This document shows positions 1 through 7,893 of a stretch of DNA of 64,000 nucleotides, in pieces. Position 1 is the stretch's first letter. Every line of letters starts with the position of its first letter. Source of the DNA: Ignavibacterium sp. GTDB taxonomy: Bacteria > Zixibacteria > MSB-5A5 > GN15 > PGXB01. A program made the translations under genes and the position numbers. Location: positions 1 through 64,000 of the forward strand of contig DYGG01000007.1 of assembly GCA_020724775.1 (NCBI GenBank). The letters are read 5' to 3'. The notes beneath the pieces are model-generated. The model made no database searches. It was not told the DNA's origin and saw only the letters and a program-made list of their open reading frames with translations.

Positions 1-39
1 ACACAAAAACAAAGGACAGTCCCGAAAAACTGCCCTTTG
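1..39 (-). terminator. Leftward terminator of the zinc-ribbon gene
   Basis: An 11-bp inverted repeat with one mismatch (10-20 against 29-39, 8-nt loop) is followed on the minus strand by a T-rich tract at 1-9. It lies about 40 bp beyond the stop codon of the small minus-strand gene at 78-311, where an intrinsic terminator would be expected. Confidence 0.5.
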
Positions 40-51
40 TCATCAGTCTGA

Positions 52-78
52 CCCCTGCCACGAGGCAGGGGTTTTTTT
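52..78 (+). terminator. Rightward intrinsic terminator
   Basis: A perfect 8-bp stem (CCCCTGCC at 52-59, GGCAGGGG at 64-71) with a 4-nt loop is followed by seven T residues at 72-78 on the plus strand. It should end a plus-strand transcript arriving from left of the window. It abuts the stop codon of the converging minus-strand gene. Confidence 0.75.
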
Positions 79-311
79 CAATCGGGGTAAAGCCGTCCGA
101 TATCGTCCTGTGCAATTTTCTCAATTATTGTGATATCGGAATGACCATTCCGCTTTTCCCGCTTGTGTTTCATATGGCAATGTTTGCATCTCTTCGGGTT
201 CTCAGTATATCCGCGTCCTGCAAAATATTCCTGAGCATTTACCGTGAAGACAAACTCTTCGCCACATTCAACACAAATGAGGAACTTCGGTTGAAAACCG
301 GAATCCATCAT
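78..311 (-). CDS. Small zinc-ribbon protein
   Basis: The 77-residue protein has two CxxC pairs (C13/C16 and C42/C45) around a short hydrophobic and aromatic core, followed by a basic stretch. This is the layout of the small 'probable zinc-ribbon' proteins found in many bacteria. The pairs should bind one zinc ion; the partner (RNA, DNA or protein) is unknown. Two adjacent ATG codons (311 and 308) follow a purine-rich GAGGGG ribosome-binding site, and the second has the better spacing. The gene is monocistronic, with two candidate promoters upstream (388-443) and a hairpin terminator downstream. Zinc binding is well supported; a cellular role cannot be given. Confidence 0.75.
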   Translation of the reverse strand: MMDSGFQPKFLICVECGEEFVFTVNAQEYFAGRGYTENPKRCKHCHMKHKREKRNGHSDITIIEKIAQDDIGRLYPD

Positions 312-387
312 TTCCCCTCTCTTGAAAGGCTCTAAACTTCCCTGTTATCCTCCGATTCGTCTAACGAAATTGAAGATACTGATGTAA

Positions 388-415
388 ATTATATTAAAGT
401 CTTACTTGAAGTCAG
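388..415 (-). promoter_or_regulatory. Candidate sigma-70 promoter for zinc-ribbon gene (proximal)
   Basis: On the minus strand a perfect TATAAT (388-393) lies 16 bp from CTGACT (410-415, 4 of 6 matches to TTGACA). Initiation near 381 would give a leader of about 70 nt. Confidence 0.45.
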
Positions 416-443
416 GTATATCAGTTTTTTATAACTTTGTCAA
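415..443 (-). promoter_or_regulatory. Candidate sigma-70 promoter for zinc-ribbon gene (distal)
   Basis: TTGACA (438-443) is separated by 17 bp from TATACC (415-420) on the minus strand. Its -10 box abuts the -35 box of the proximal promoter, so this may be a tandem pair. It also lies just past the stop codon of the metallopeptidase gene at 470. Confidence 0.45.
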
Positions 444-469
444 GGGAAAATATTACCTATTTATCTACT

Positions 470-2488
470 TTAAAAGGGGTTACATGGAGACGGCGGCCCA
501 CCTTTATACAGATTGCCGATAATCGATGAGACGTCAAGAATGCTGACAGCGCTGTTACATCCAAAATCACCGGCAACCAGTACCGGTTGCGGGGCCGGCC
601 CCCCCTTGTACAGGTAACTCAGAATGTATGAGACATCAAGAATATTGATGGCTCCGCTGAAATCGGCATCCCCGTGCTGCAATGTAAGCACAAAGGAGAC
701 CCGAACAGTGGCAGTCTTGGCCGGGTTGTTTTGAGATTGAATCTGGGTTAAAATGGTATTGCGCGTCGATAGACTGGTGCCCTGCGGAACCGGAAGATTG
801 AAGGGAAAAGTGGAGTCTGCGCCGCTGGGTAGTGACAGCAATGTGTCAATAGGAAGAGCAATCCATCCCAGGCTGTCTGAAATCTGCAGGCGAATAACAT
901 CATCCAGAGCCCCGTTGTTAGATACCTGCATCGTGAGCCTGTGATTGTATCCGGAGTAACCGATGGTATCGCTTAGAAAGGCCGCTGCCACGGCATAGTC
1001 ATCCTGTACGGTAGCAGAGTAGGCAAATGCCGCCGGAGCGCTGTATTGAGTAAGATTCACCGCTATTAAGGCTACAGAAACATACGACTCAAAATTGCTC
1101 ACAGTGTCTTCCGTAATCCAGGTCGGCGATGCCACCGGAAGTTTCTCAATAATATGAGAGTTCTGAGCCGGGGATTTTATCAGATACAGTGCCCAGTCGC
1201 GCGTATCGGCGCCGTCAAATCGGATAATCAGATTCCCGGTCGCCGCTCCCGGCTGAAGCAGTATATAAGCCGAGCCGTACCCCTGGGGCTGCACCGGACA
1301 GTTATGAAGAGTCACCGGATAACTGCTGCGGTTCTCCGCCAGTGCCACGGCGTCATAATAAATTCCCTCCTCATAATGGAGTCCGTCATCACGGTAGTCG
1401 GTTATATAATTCCAGGAGGTAAATTCCGCCAGAGCGCTGTCAAAGGTATATCCATAATTCGACTGCAGAGAATCATTGGTGGCGTTATAAACTGTGCCAT
1501 AGATACACCCGCCCCAGATTTTTTTCACACTTACCGTGTCCAATCGCTCCTCAAGGAATTTGTTCCAGATAAAGGATGAATAGGCATGATAACTGTCATC
1601 GGTCAGAGCGGTTTGCGGTGAACTGAAAAAGGAACCGAGATAATTGTAATTGTCGTTCACCACGTCAAAGACAACATCCTCCATCCAAGTGGAACTGGCT
1701 TCCATCCACCAGAGCGCTTCATAAACGTCATAAGCAAACTGCACGGCATGAAAATATTCGTGTGCCACGGTGACCTTTGCCGCTCCCCATTGATTTCCCT
1801 CCGGGTCATTATTGGGGGGGAAATTGTAGAAATTCCGATGCAGCGATATCCAGGATACGGCGTCATTCCAGGGATTAGGACCGTTGGACTCAAATGACGT
1901 ATAACCGTAATACTGCATTTCCTCAAAATAGATATCATACTTGCTGTCGCCTCCTATCATACCGTCAGAGGGCGGCTGCATATATCCGAGGTTCTGTACT
2001 ATAGTGCGCCAGGAGGAGTCGCAATAATCGGCAACCTTTTCAATATAATCCGGAACGCCGTTGCTGTTGTCATCGGCGGTCGGAACCGCATTGGGCCCCG
2101 TGACATTGTAATGCAGTTTGAACTGTCCGCCGGGGGAGTCGAACAGGTATGCCCCGCTGGGCCTCGCAAGATACTCGGCTACGGCCGTCTGGGTGGCGGG
2201 CGAAAATTCTCCCCAACTTTTTCTCGCCTCTATGAAAATAGCCGTGGCTGATTTTCCCGGGAAATGAACCGACGTAGACAGGTCACGATATTCGGCTGGA
2301 ACTGCGTTTGGTTCTTTGACCGACGCCAATTGCCAGAGAATCTTATCATCCATGGTAATTTTCCCCGCCCTGAAATCGGCTTCAATCCGCTCGGAGACAG
2401 AGGTGACGACGGTCGAATTGGCGAAACCGGCAGTTCCTAAGATGACGGTTACAACAAGAGCCCAGAAGGTCGCATTTCCGGTTGACAT
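470..2488 (-). CDS. Secreted HEXXH metallopeptidase with C-terminal dockerin-like repeats
   Basis: The 672-residue protein resembles the MXAN_6640-type putative metalloproteases. It has an N-terminal hydrophobic export segment (about 8-25), a calcium-loop-like motif DDNSNGVPDYIE (about 139-150) and a zinc motif HEYFH at 243-247. Acidic residues shortly downstream (WWMEASSTWMED, about 260-271) could give the third ligand. Two dockerin-like repeats of the form 'NILDVSYILSYLYKGG' fill the last 67 residues. It is probably exported and may be attached to a surface partner or calcium-stabilised through this tail. The ATG at 2488 follows a good AGGAG site. It lies 30 bp downstream of a paralogue with the same layout, so the pair is probably a tandem duplication in one transcript. 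The substrate is unknown. Confidence 0.8.
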   Translation of the reverse strand: MSTGNATFWALVVTVILGTAGFANSTVVTSVSERIEADFRAGKITMDDKILWQLASVKEPNAVPAEYRDLSTSVHFPGKSATAIFIEARKSWGEFSPATQTAVAEYLARPSGAYLFDSPGGQFKLHYNVTGPNAVPTADDNSNGVPDYIEKVADYCDSSWRTIVQNLGYMQPPSDGMIGGDSKYDIYFEEMQYYGYTSFESNGPNPWNDAVSWISLHRNFYNFPPNNDPEGNQWGAAKVTVAHEYFHAVQFAYDVYEALWWMEASSTWMEDVVFDVVNDNYNYLGSFFSSPQTALTDDSYHAYSSFIWNKFLEERLDTVSVKKIWGGCIYGTVYNATNDSLQSNYGYTFDSALAEFTSWNYITDYRDDGLHYEEGIYYDAVALAENRSSYPVTLHNCPVQPQGYGSAYILLQPGAATGNLIIRFDGADTRDWALYLIKSPAQNSHIIEKLPVASPTWITEDTVSNFESYVSVALIAVNLTQYSAPAAFAYSATVQDDYAVAAAFLSDTIGYSGYNHRLTMQVSNNGALDDVIRLQISDSLGWIALPIDTLLSLPSGADSTFPFNLPVPQGTSLSTRNTILTQIQSQNNPAKTATVRVSFVLTLQHGDADFSGAINILDVSYILSYLYKGGPAPQPVLVAGDFGCNSAVSILDVSSIIGNLYKGGPPSPCNPF

Positions 2489-2518
2489 TACTTCACTCCT
2501 ATGAAATCCTGTGGCAGT

Positions 2519-4219
2519 TCACGGCCGGTAAAGACAGGGAGGCGCTCCGGTCCGGTATAAATGATTAATTAAATATGATACGTCGAGAATGTTGATTATG
2601 CCATTGCAATTCATATCCCCCATCCTGAGGTCATATTTTGGGGCGGGACTGCCCTTATATATATATCCCAACAGGTAGGTGACATCCAGTATATTCAGTT
2701 CACCCGAGGCATTGACATCTCCGAAAGGACATATTACGGTGGAGAATGAGAACTGGTTGTTATTCTGCCATTGCGATACGACTGCCGGCACAAAAAGCAT
2801 CGAATCATATATGACAAAGTCATAAACGCCGGCTGAGGTCCTTCCAAGATAATCTATCGGGACATTGAAGAATATTTCCCTGCTGTTGTTTTTAAATCGG
2901 GCATAGGAAAACCCCCACTCTACGGTGTTGGCGCCGTCAAAATCAATCCTGAGTAAACCGTTGGAGGCGGTATTGGCATAACTGAAAAGATAACCGGCGC
3001 CAAGCCCATCGGGAGGTTTCATAGGAGTTATGCCGCTAAATGGATATGAAGGGATAACCTGGTCAAGCGGTACCAGCGGATAGCCGGTGCCGCTGTCCAG
3101 AAAGGGGGTATCGTGACGATACCCGGTGAAATAATTCCAGGCGGCAAACTCCGCGAAAGCCGGCTTCATCCGGGAACCAACCTGCGCCAGAGCCGAATCA
3201 ATAGCGGTCAGGGAATTATGGAACCGGCAGTACTCCCAGATTGACTTTTGAACATTAAGTCCAAACTTCTTGGTAAGAAATTGGGGCCAGACAAAACTTC
3301 CGTACATATGAAGCCCCGTCGAAACGGTCAGCGAAGTGTCGGGATAATTGTAAAAATACCCCAGATAATTGTAGTTGTCATTCACTTCCGGGTAGGATAC
3401 TTCTTCAAAAAAAGTCGCCGAGCATTCCATCCACCATATATCTTCGAGTCCGTCATATGCCAGTTGAACGGCATGGTAATATTCGTGGGCGCAGGTTACT
3501 TTCTGCGCTCCGACCACCCGTCCGTCGGGGTCATCATTGTTAGGGAATCCGTCAAAATTGCAGTGAATCTGTATATATGAACTGTAATCGTTCCAGGAGG
3601 AATCTCCCACACCCTCGCGGACGGTCAGACCGTAGGCTCCGATGCGGAGCAGATAGATATCATATAGGCCGTCGCCGTCCGGCGGAACGTGAAGGTACCC
3701 GAGTCCGGAATGGTAATAAGAGCGGCAACTGTCCGCGTATAAGCCTAATCTCTCCACATAATCAGGGATCAGACTGTTGTCGTCATCAGTCAGCGGGACA
3801 GCCTCTGAGCCGGTAACATTGTAGTGAATAATAAACTGACCCGAAGGCGACACATAGGTTGATTCTGTAGAAGGGCGGGCAAAATATGATGCCGCCAGCG
3901 TCTTCTGCTCCGGAGTAAGGGTGCCCCAGCTGGAAATGACTTCCTCGACTATAGATGTGCCGCACCTGAGCAATGCTTGCGGTTCAGACTTGAACTCCGC
4001 CGGAAGATTTTCGGGCGCCATGACCGCCTGAAGCCGATAAATCAACCGTTCTCCTTTTGTGATTGCCCCTGAGCTGGCAGCCTGGTCGATGGCCTCAATG
4101 ACTCCCCCCACCCTATAATTTGCATCACCGGCAAGGCTCCTTATCCCGAAAAACCACAAAAATGCCCAAAACGGTAAGATAACAATGATGGGGTGTTTAG
4201 ATATACGGCGCATATTCAT
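2519..4219 (-). CDS. Secreted HEXXH metallopeptidase with dockerin-like repeats (paralogue)
   Basis: This 566-residue paralogue of the next gene has the same order of parts: a hydrophobic export segment (about 10-30), a calcium-loop-like stretch (TDDDNSLIPDYVE, about 144-156), the zinc motif HEYYH at 245-249 followed by IWWMECSATFFEE, and two dockerin-like repeats in roughly the last 68 residues ('NILDVTYLLGYIYKGSPAP', then 'NILDVSYLINHLYRTGAPP'). It is about 100 residues shorter than its partner between the catalytic and dockerin parts. The ATG at 4219 follows a GGAG site with 8-nt spacing. A strong promoter lies about 80-105 bp upstream, so this gene probably leads a two-gene unit. The peptidase assignment rests on motifs and layout. 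Confidence 0.8.
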   Translation of the reverse strand: MNMRRISKHPIIVILPFWAFLWFFGIRSLAGDANYRVGGVIEAIDQAASSGAITKGERLIYRLQAVMAPENLPAEFKSEPQALLRCGTSIVEEVISSWGTLTPEQKTLAASYFARPSTESTYVSPSGQFIIHYNVTGSEAVPLTDDDNSLIPDYVERLGLYADSCRSYYHSGLGYLHVPPDGDGLYDIYLLRIGAYGLTVREGVGDSSWNDYSSYIQIHCNFDGFPNNDDPDGRVVGAQKVTCAHEYYHAVQLAYDGLEDIWWMECSATFFEEVSYPEVNDNYNYLGYFYNYPDTSLTVSTGLHMYGSFVWPQFLTKKFGLNVQKSIWEYCRFHNSLTAIDSALAQVGSRMKPAFAEFAAWNYFTGYRHDTPFLDSGTGYPLVPLDQVIPSYPFSGITPMKPPDGLGAGYLFSYANTASNGLLRIDFDGANTVEWGFSYARFKNNSREIFFNVPIDYLGRTSAGVYDFVIYDSMLFVPAVVSQWQNNNQFSFSTVICPFGDVNASGELNILDVTYLLGYIYKGSPAPKYDLRMGDMNCNGIINILDVSYLINHLYRTGAPPCLYRP

Positions 4220-4297
4220 TAGTTAGGCTCCAGACAAACCTTTCTTCATATCATCGGCAAGAACAGCAAAAGCAGTTAAGGGTAAGTACCACAAATA

Positions 4298-4325
4298 AAT
4301 ATATGGCGATAACCTCTTTTGTCAA
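4298..4325 (-). promoter_or_regulatory. Sigma-70 promoter of the metallopeptidase pair
   Basis: TTGACA (4320-4325) and TATATT (4298-4303, 5 of 6) are separated by 16 bp on the minus strand, giving a leader of about 70 nt before the ATG at 4219. It is one of the best promoter matches in the window. Confidence 0.65.
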
Positions 4326-4374
4326 GACTTAAACGTCTATAACATATTGAAATGACAAAAGTTACGCCGGGCTA

Positions 4375-5964
4375 CTATTTCACAAATTGGCCAAAACCGA
4401 GGGAAATCTGCCAATTTCTTATCTCCGGCGCATAGGCAAAATCGATTCGCATTAATTCGGCATTCGAAATTTTCTCCATCCCGAAGCGGAGCCCCAGACC
4501 GACTGACCAAAACCAGTCATCAAGCCGGATGCCCTGGTCCTGCAGGCAGATCTGTCCCATATCAACGAATTGAACGGCGCCAATATCTACCGACAAAAGA
4601 TTGACCCCGGTGAAGAAACGATTCTCAAGATTCATGAAGACCGCTTTTTCGCCGCTTTCATAGTTTCGGGGATACCCTCTCAACCCATAGTTCTCACCGA
4701 GATAGTAAGCGTGATTCCGGTCGAGACGCTCGTCCGCTAAAAAACGTCCGGCAAACACCGAGGTCAGCCAGGAGGCAGAATTATTGTAGTATTTCATTGA
4801 GAGTATTAACTGTTTACGATAATCAGTGTTCCCCTTGAACCAGAAGTTTCTTTCGAAACCTATAAATAAGAGACCATATCGCTGCCGCGAAGAATACTGA
4901 TATGAAAAAGAAAGCAGGTCGTAAAGTCGAGAATTCCCGCCGGGGCTGAATGCCCACCCATATTTTATATACGCGCCGTTGGTCAGATTGATATCCTCCA
5001 CGCGCCTAAATCCGTTGATTCGGGAGGTCCGGTAAAATTCAGTCCGCAAAAGCCCGAACTGAGGTATGATTAGATGGTAGAGGCTGTCACTGGGGAAACG
5101 GACGCCTAAACCTCGCTTTTCAGAGGTTTTCAGGGCCGCGTACAAGTGGTTAATTCCAATCTGGACTTTGCTTTCGTAGGTTCCCGACTGCGCCAGGACA
5201 AACGATTCGAGATAATTACCCAGCGTTCGATTGCGAGCGACGATGATGCCGTGACGGTAATAATCATCGGTCCGGTCGACCTCAGTAACGGTCACACCAT
5301 AACTGAGGCGGGCGCTCTGTGAATAGAGCGGCAACTTGAAGGTCAGGCTCTTGCGGCCTATCTCAGGCGCGTCATTATAATATAAAGACAAATAATAGCG
5401 GGAACTGAACAGACGTCTCTCCACAAAGGAAAATTCTGAATAATCCTTGTCAATGCTTCTTAAGTAATGATGAAAAGCCAGATACTGCCCGTAGCCGAAC
5501 AGGTTTAGTTCTTCGATTCCGATTTCATAAATCGTCTGACCGGCGCTTCTGCTGACAGAAGGTCCCCCCACCAGGGTCCAGCGGTCAGAGGTGGTAATTC
5601 GCAGAATATCTGTTTCTCCCACCCTGTCGATGGCGACAGTGGCATCCCAAATAAACGGTAATGCCCGAAGGTTTCTTTCCGTTTCGGCGGCAAGTTCCGA
5701 GTTATAGCGGTCTCCCTTATTAAGCAGAAGTTCTCTTTCCACAACGAATCTGCGCGTCTTTATATGCAGTTTATTGGCCATCTTGAATGGCCATGTGTTG
5801 AACTGAGCGGAATCAGTGTTAAAGACGTTTCGAATCTCGATGACGACCGAATCAATTCTGTCTTCGCCCACGGCAGGTTGGCCATTGGAGCCAAGTCCGG
5901 AAAGCGGTAAGAGCAAGACTATTATTAGATAGACGGGGAAGATATATTCAGAGGCTGGTCTCAT
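4375..5964 (-). CDS. BamA/Omp85-like outer-membrane barrel with a single POTRA-like domain
   Basis: The product is about 529 residues. An N-terminal hydrophobic segment is followed by one POTRA-like module (about 35-110: FVVERELLLNKGDRY, then a 'RNLRALPFIWDATV' helix-strand) and a region rich in alternating aromatic and polar beta strands (about 120-530). The closing GYPRNYESGEKAVFMNLENR part resembles the conserved strand of bacterial surface antigen D15 barrels. With one POTRA it is too small for the main BamA; a TamA-like or accessory Omp85 role fits better. TTG at 5973 and ATG at 5964 are both possible starts without a strong ribosome-binding site; the ATG is used here. It follows the MauE/DoxX gene by about 50 bp and may share its transcript. 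Confidence 0.7.
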   Translation of the reverse strand: MRPASEYIFPVYLIIVLLLPLSGLGSNGQPAVGEDRIDSVVIEIRNVFNTDSAQFNTWPFKMANKLHIKTRRFVVERELLLNKGDRYNSELAAETERNLRALPFIWDATVAIDRVGETDILRITTSDRWTLVGGPSVSRSAGQTIYEIGIEELNLFGYGQYLAFHHYLRSIDKDYSEFSFVERRLFSSRYYLSLYYNDAPEIGRKSLTFKLPLYSQSARLSYGVTVTEVDRTDDYYRHGIIVARNRTLGNYLESFVLAQSGTYESKVQIGINHLYAALKTSEKRGLGVRFPSDSLYHLIIPQFGLLRTEFYRTSRINGFRRVEDINLTNGAYIKYGWAFSPGGNSRLYDLLSFSYQYSSRQRYGLLFIGFERNFWFKGNTDYRKQLILSMKYYNNSASWLTSVFAGRFLADERLDRNHAYYLGENYGLRGYPRNYESGEKAVFMNLENRFFTGVNLLSVDIGAVQFVDMGQICLQDQGIRLDDWFWSVGLGLRFGMEKISNAELMRIDFAYAPEIRNWQISLGFGQFVK

Positions 5965-6015
5965 CCGCTTCAATATAATGAAAACAAATCAATTGCGAAG
6001 GAATGAAAAGCGGTT

Positions 6016-6471
6016 TCATCTATCGGAAGCGGCAACGGCAAACCGCCGAGAGCGACTGATTAAGAGATATAGAGTCAGAGCCAGAAGTCCTATATCGCGA
6101 AGCAGAAAGTCAATAATACTGCTTTTGGCTTTGGAACTGACCGTGAAGCAGCCGCATTCGATATTTACCCCTCGGAATAGATTTATGGTCAGCGCCACGA
6201 TGAAAGTCAGAACCAGGAGGTTTAGAATTAGGATACTCCCTTTCTGCTTAAAACCGACAATCAGAAATATGCCGCAGATCAATTCGACCCAGGGAAGAAC
6301 CAGCGCAAAGATGTTGATAAGAGATGACGGTAATAGATGGTAGTTATAGACTATCCGGGCAAATTGCGCCGGAGTGGCGATTTTATCCAGCGAAGCGTAA
6401 ATGAATATGCCTCCTACTACGAGGCGAACTATCAGCGTCATGTAGTCATTGTCAAGAAACTTGCGATTCAT
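6016..6471 (-). CDS. MauE/DoxX-family membrane protein
   Basis: The 151-residue protein has four predicted membrane helices and the CxC motif (ECGCF, C106/C108) in the loop before the last helix. This is typical of MauE/DoxX-type proteins linked to thiol redox, methylamine utilisation and quinone chemistry. The frame stays open further upstream, but the ATG at 6471 lies 1 bp after the stop of the rhodanese gene and follows a GGAAAG site, so it is taken as the start. Coupling to a rhodanese suggests a membrane sulfur or disulfide role: the pair could pass sulfane sulfur or reducing equivalents. The exact substrate is inference. Confidence 0.75.
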   Translation of the reverse strand: MNRKFLDNDYMTLIVRLVVGGIFIYASLDKIATPAQFARIVYNYHLLPSSLINIFALVLPWVELICGIFLIVGFKQKGSILILNLLVLTFIVALTINLFRGVNIECGCFTVSSKAKSSIIDFLLRDIGLLALTLYLLISRSRRFAVAASDR

Positions 6472-6472
6472 A

Positions 6473-6970
6473 TCAACTTTCCGCCGACACCGGCAACCTG
6501 GCTTTCTCCCACTCGCGCCATCCGCCAAAAAAGACAAAGACCTTGGAAAAACCTTTGGTCATCATATACCTTCCCAGATGAAGAGACAGTTCGCACTCTT
6601 CGCCCGAGCAATAGATTACGAATTCATCAGAAGGTCCGTATTCCGACAACACCGACTCGTAGTACTGGTCAAGGTAGTCGAAAGGGAGGTTAACCGCTCC
6701 TTTAATATGTCCAACAGCAAAGTCTGCCGGCAGACGGGCGTCAATGAAGACCACTCCGCGAGACTGGTATTTGGCGGCGGCATCATCAAGAGATATGAAC
6801 GGGGGGTCTCCCTCCTCGTAGGAAGGGGGAACAATTATTGAATCGGAGCCGGAGATTGAGGGCCAGCTTCCGACCCAGGGAATCCTGTTGGGCGAGAAAG
6901 AATTAGTGGCAACGGCAAGGACCGCTGCCGCAATGATAATGAGTAGTGCCTGTCGTAAACTCGATGCCAT
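6473..6970 (-). CDS. Membrane-anchored rhodanese-domain protein
   Basis: The 165-residue protein has one N-terminal membrane or signal segment (about 7-25) and a single rhodanese fold (about 57-160). The catalytic Cys121 sits in the loop YCSGEECEL, with the usual FIDAR (D77) and GHIKGAVNLP elements. Single-domain rhodaneses carry a persulfide on this cysteine and deliver sulfur or act in thiol stress. The anchor places the domain outside the cytoplasmic membrane. The ATG at 6970 lacks a clear ribosome-binding site. It heads a short unit with the MauE/DoxX protein and perhaps the outer-membrane barrel. Confidence 0.85.
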   Translation of the reverse strand: MASSLRQALLIIIAAAVLAVATNSFSPNRIPWVGSWPSISGSDSIIVPPSYEEGDPPFISLDDAAAKYQSRGVVFIDARLPADFAVGHIKGAVNLPFDYLDQYYESVLSEYGPSDEFVIYCSGEECELSLHLGRYMMTKGFSKVFVFFGGWREWEKARLPVSAES

Positions 6971-7019
6971 TTAACTTTTTACAGCTATTTATCCAAAAGG
7001 TTCGCGGGCTAAAATTAAT

Positions 7020-7048
7020 AATATCAACCTTAGCCGATTGCTTGTCAA
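7020..7048 (-). promoter_or_regulatory. Candidate promoter of rhodanese-MauE unit
   Basis: TTGACA (7043-7048), a 17-bp spacer and GATATT (7020-7025, 4 of 6) on the minus strand, about 50 bp upstream of the rhodanese ATG. Confidence 0.5.
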
Positions 7049-7064
7049 TTAAATATCGGGATTT

Positions 7065-7100
7065 TTGTACAATAAAATAGGGCCGGAAGCCCGACCCTAT
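7065..7100 (-). terminator. Terminator of small gene 7140-7340
   Basis: A 10-bp stem with one mismatch (7077-7086 against 7091-7100, 4-nt loop) is followed on the minus strand by TTTATTGT. It sits 40 bp past the stop of the small gene to its right. Confidence 0.55.
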
Positions 7101-7139
7101 AAAGCTTAAATTGTGCTCCGACCGTACCTTTAACTACTT

Positions 7140-7340
7140 TTAACTGAATCTCAGTTCCTCAAGGTATTCAACTGCCATCGCAACGCCCGGCCTGATTCTC
7201 AGCAAATCATGTTTGCCGCGAAGAATTTCAGTGGCAATCACAGCGAATTTCTCAGGAGCCAATCCTTGCAGTCCGTAAGGATGCCAGCAGTCTTTGGAGC
7301 CTCTTCTGGCAAACCTTTCGTTTTCTTTTCTCACAGGCAT
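7140..7340 (-). CDS. Small protein of unknown function
   Basis: The 66-residue product is not recognised. It has a basic N-terminus (MPVRKENERFARRGSK), a central GLQGLAPEKFAVIATEILRG stretch likely to be helical, and no membrane segment. Support for a real gene comes from context: the ATG at 7340 has a strong ribosome-binding site (GGGGAGAA, 4-nt spacing), a terminator follows, and no better frame overlaps it. No function is proposed. Confidence 0.55.
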   Translation of the reverse strand: MPVRKENERFARRGSKDCWHPYGLQGLAPEKFAVIATEILRGKHDLLRIRPGVAMAVEYLEELRFS

Positions 7341-7536
7341 ACGATTCTCCCCGGATAGCCTGATGGTTGACGATTTCTATGGCGGGCTGACTAAGGGGAC
7401 TCGGTTGTGACCGGCATCACCTCCTCAACAATGATTAAATGTCAAAAAGCGCTTCAAAAAGTGAGGAAAGTGCGGCTGCTTCAACTAAGTAAAATGCGGT
7501 AAAGGGCAGTAAACAAACTTTCCAATATATATGTCC

Positions 7537-7866
7537 TTAACATACAGAGCCGAGGCTCATCTTGCTGCGTAAGCGCTTGATAGCACGCTTCTTATATATA
7601 TTCACAACCTGCTGTTTTACTCCCAGAATCATTCCGATTTCAGCCTCTTTCTTCCCCATTAAATAGAGTTGTAGCACTTCCTTCTGCCTCTTGGACAATG
7701 AGTGCCGGATATGCCAGACTACTTTCTTTCGGAGTTTTTCCTTCCTGGCGGTTTCCGCCGGGTCGCTTTCTTCGTCAAAAAATAAAGACTTTTCTTCGGG
7801 AAAGGATTCGAGCAGAAGACGGTTAACCATGACTTCATAGAAAACTGATTTGTCCCGATCGGTCAT
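7537..7866 (-). CDS. Sigma-region-4-like HTH DNA-binding protein
   Basis: The 109-residue protein has a C-terminal helix-turn-helix (about 56-102; SLSKRQKEVLQLYLMGKKEA then VVNIYKKRAIKRLRSK). This resembles sigma-70 region 4 and the LuxR/GerE DNA-recognition fold. The N-terminal half is acidic and lacks sigma region 2, so it is not a complete sigma factor; a small transcription regulator or anti-sigma target is possible. It lies 27 bp after the coiled-coil membrane protein gene and is probably co-transcribed with it. Confidence 0.7.
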   Translation of the reverse strand: MTDRDKSVFYEVMVNRLLLESFPEEKSLFFDEESDPAETARKEKLRKKVVWHIRHSLSKRQKEVLQLYLMGKKEAEIGMILGVKQQVVNIYKKRAIKRLRSKMSLGSVC

Positions 7867-7893
7867 CTCCGAACCAACCCCTATGTATGGCTG

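Noticed and set aside
470-4219. Cellulosome or scaffolded hydrolase system
   Set aside because: Only dockerin-like tails are seen. No cohesin, scaffoldin or polysaccharide hydrolase is in the window.
7391-7417. Mini-ORF (8 codons) after an AGGAGG in the leader of gene 7140-7340
   Set aside because: Spacing from the Shine-Dalgarno to its ATG is only about 2 nt, and eight residues without regulatory codons give no evidence of a leader peptide.
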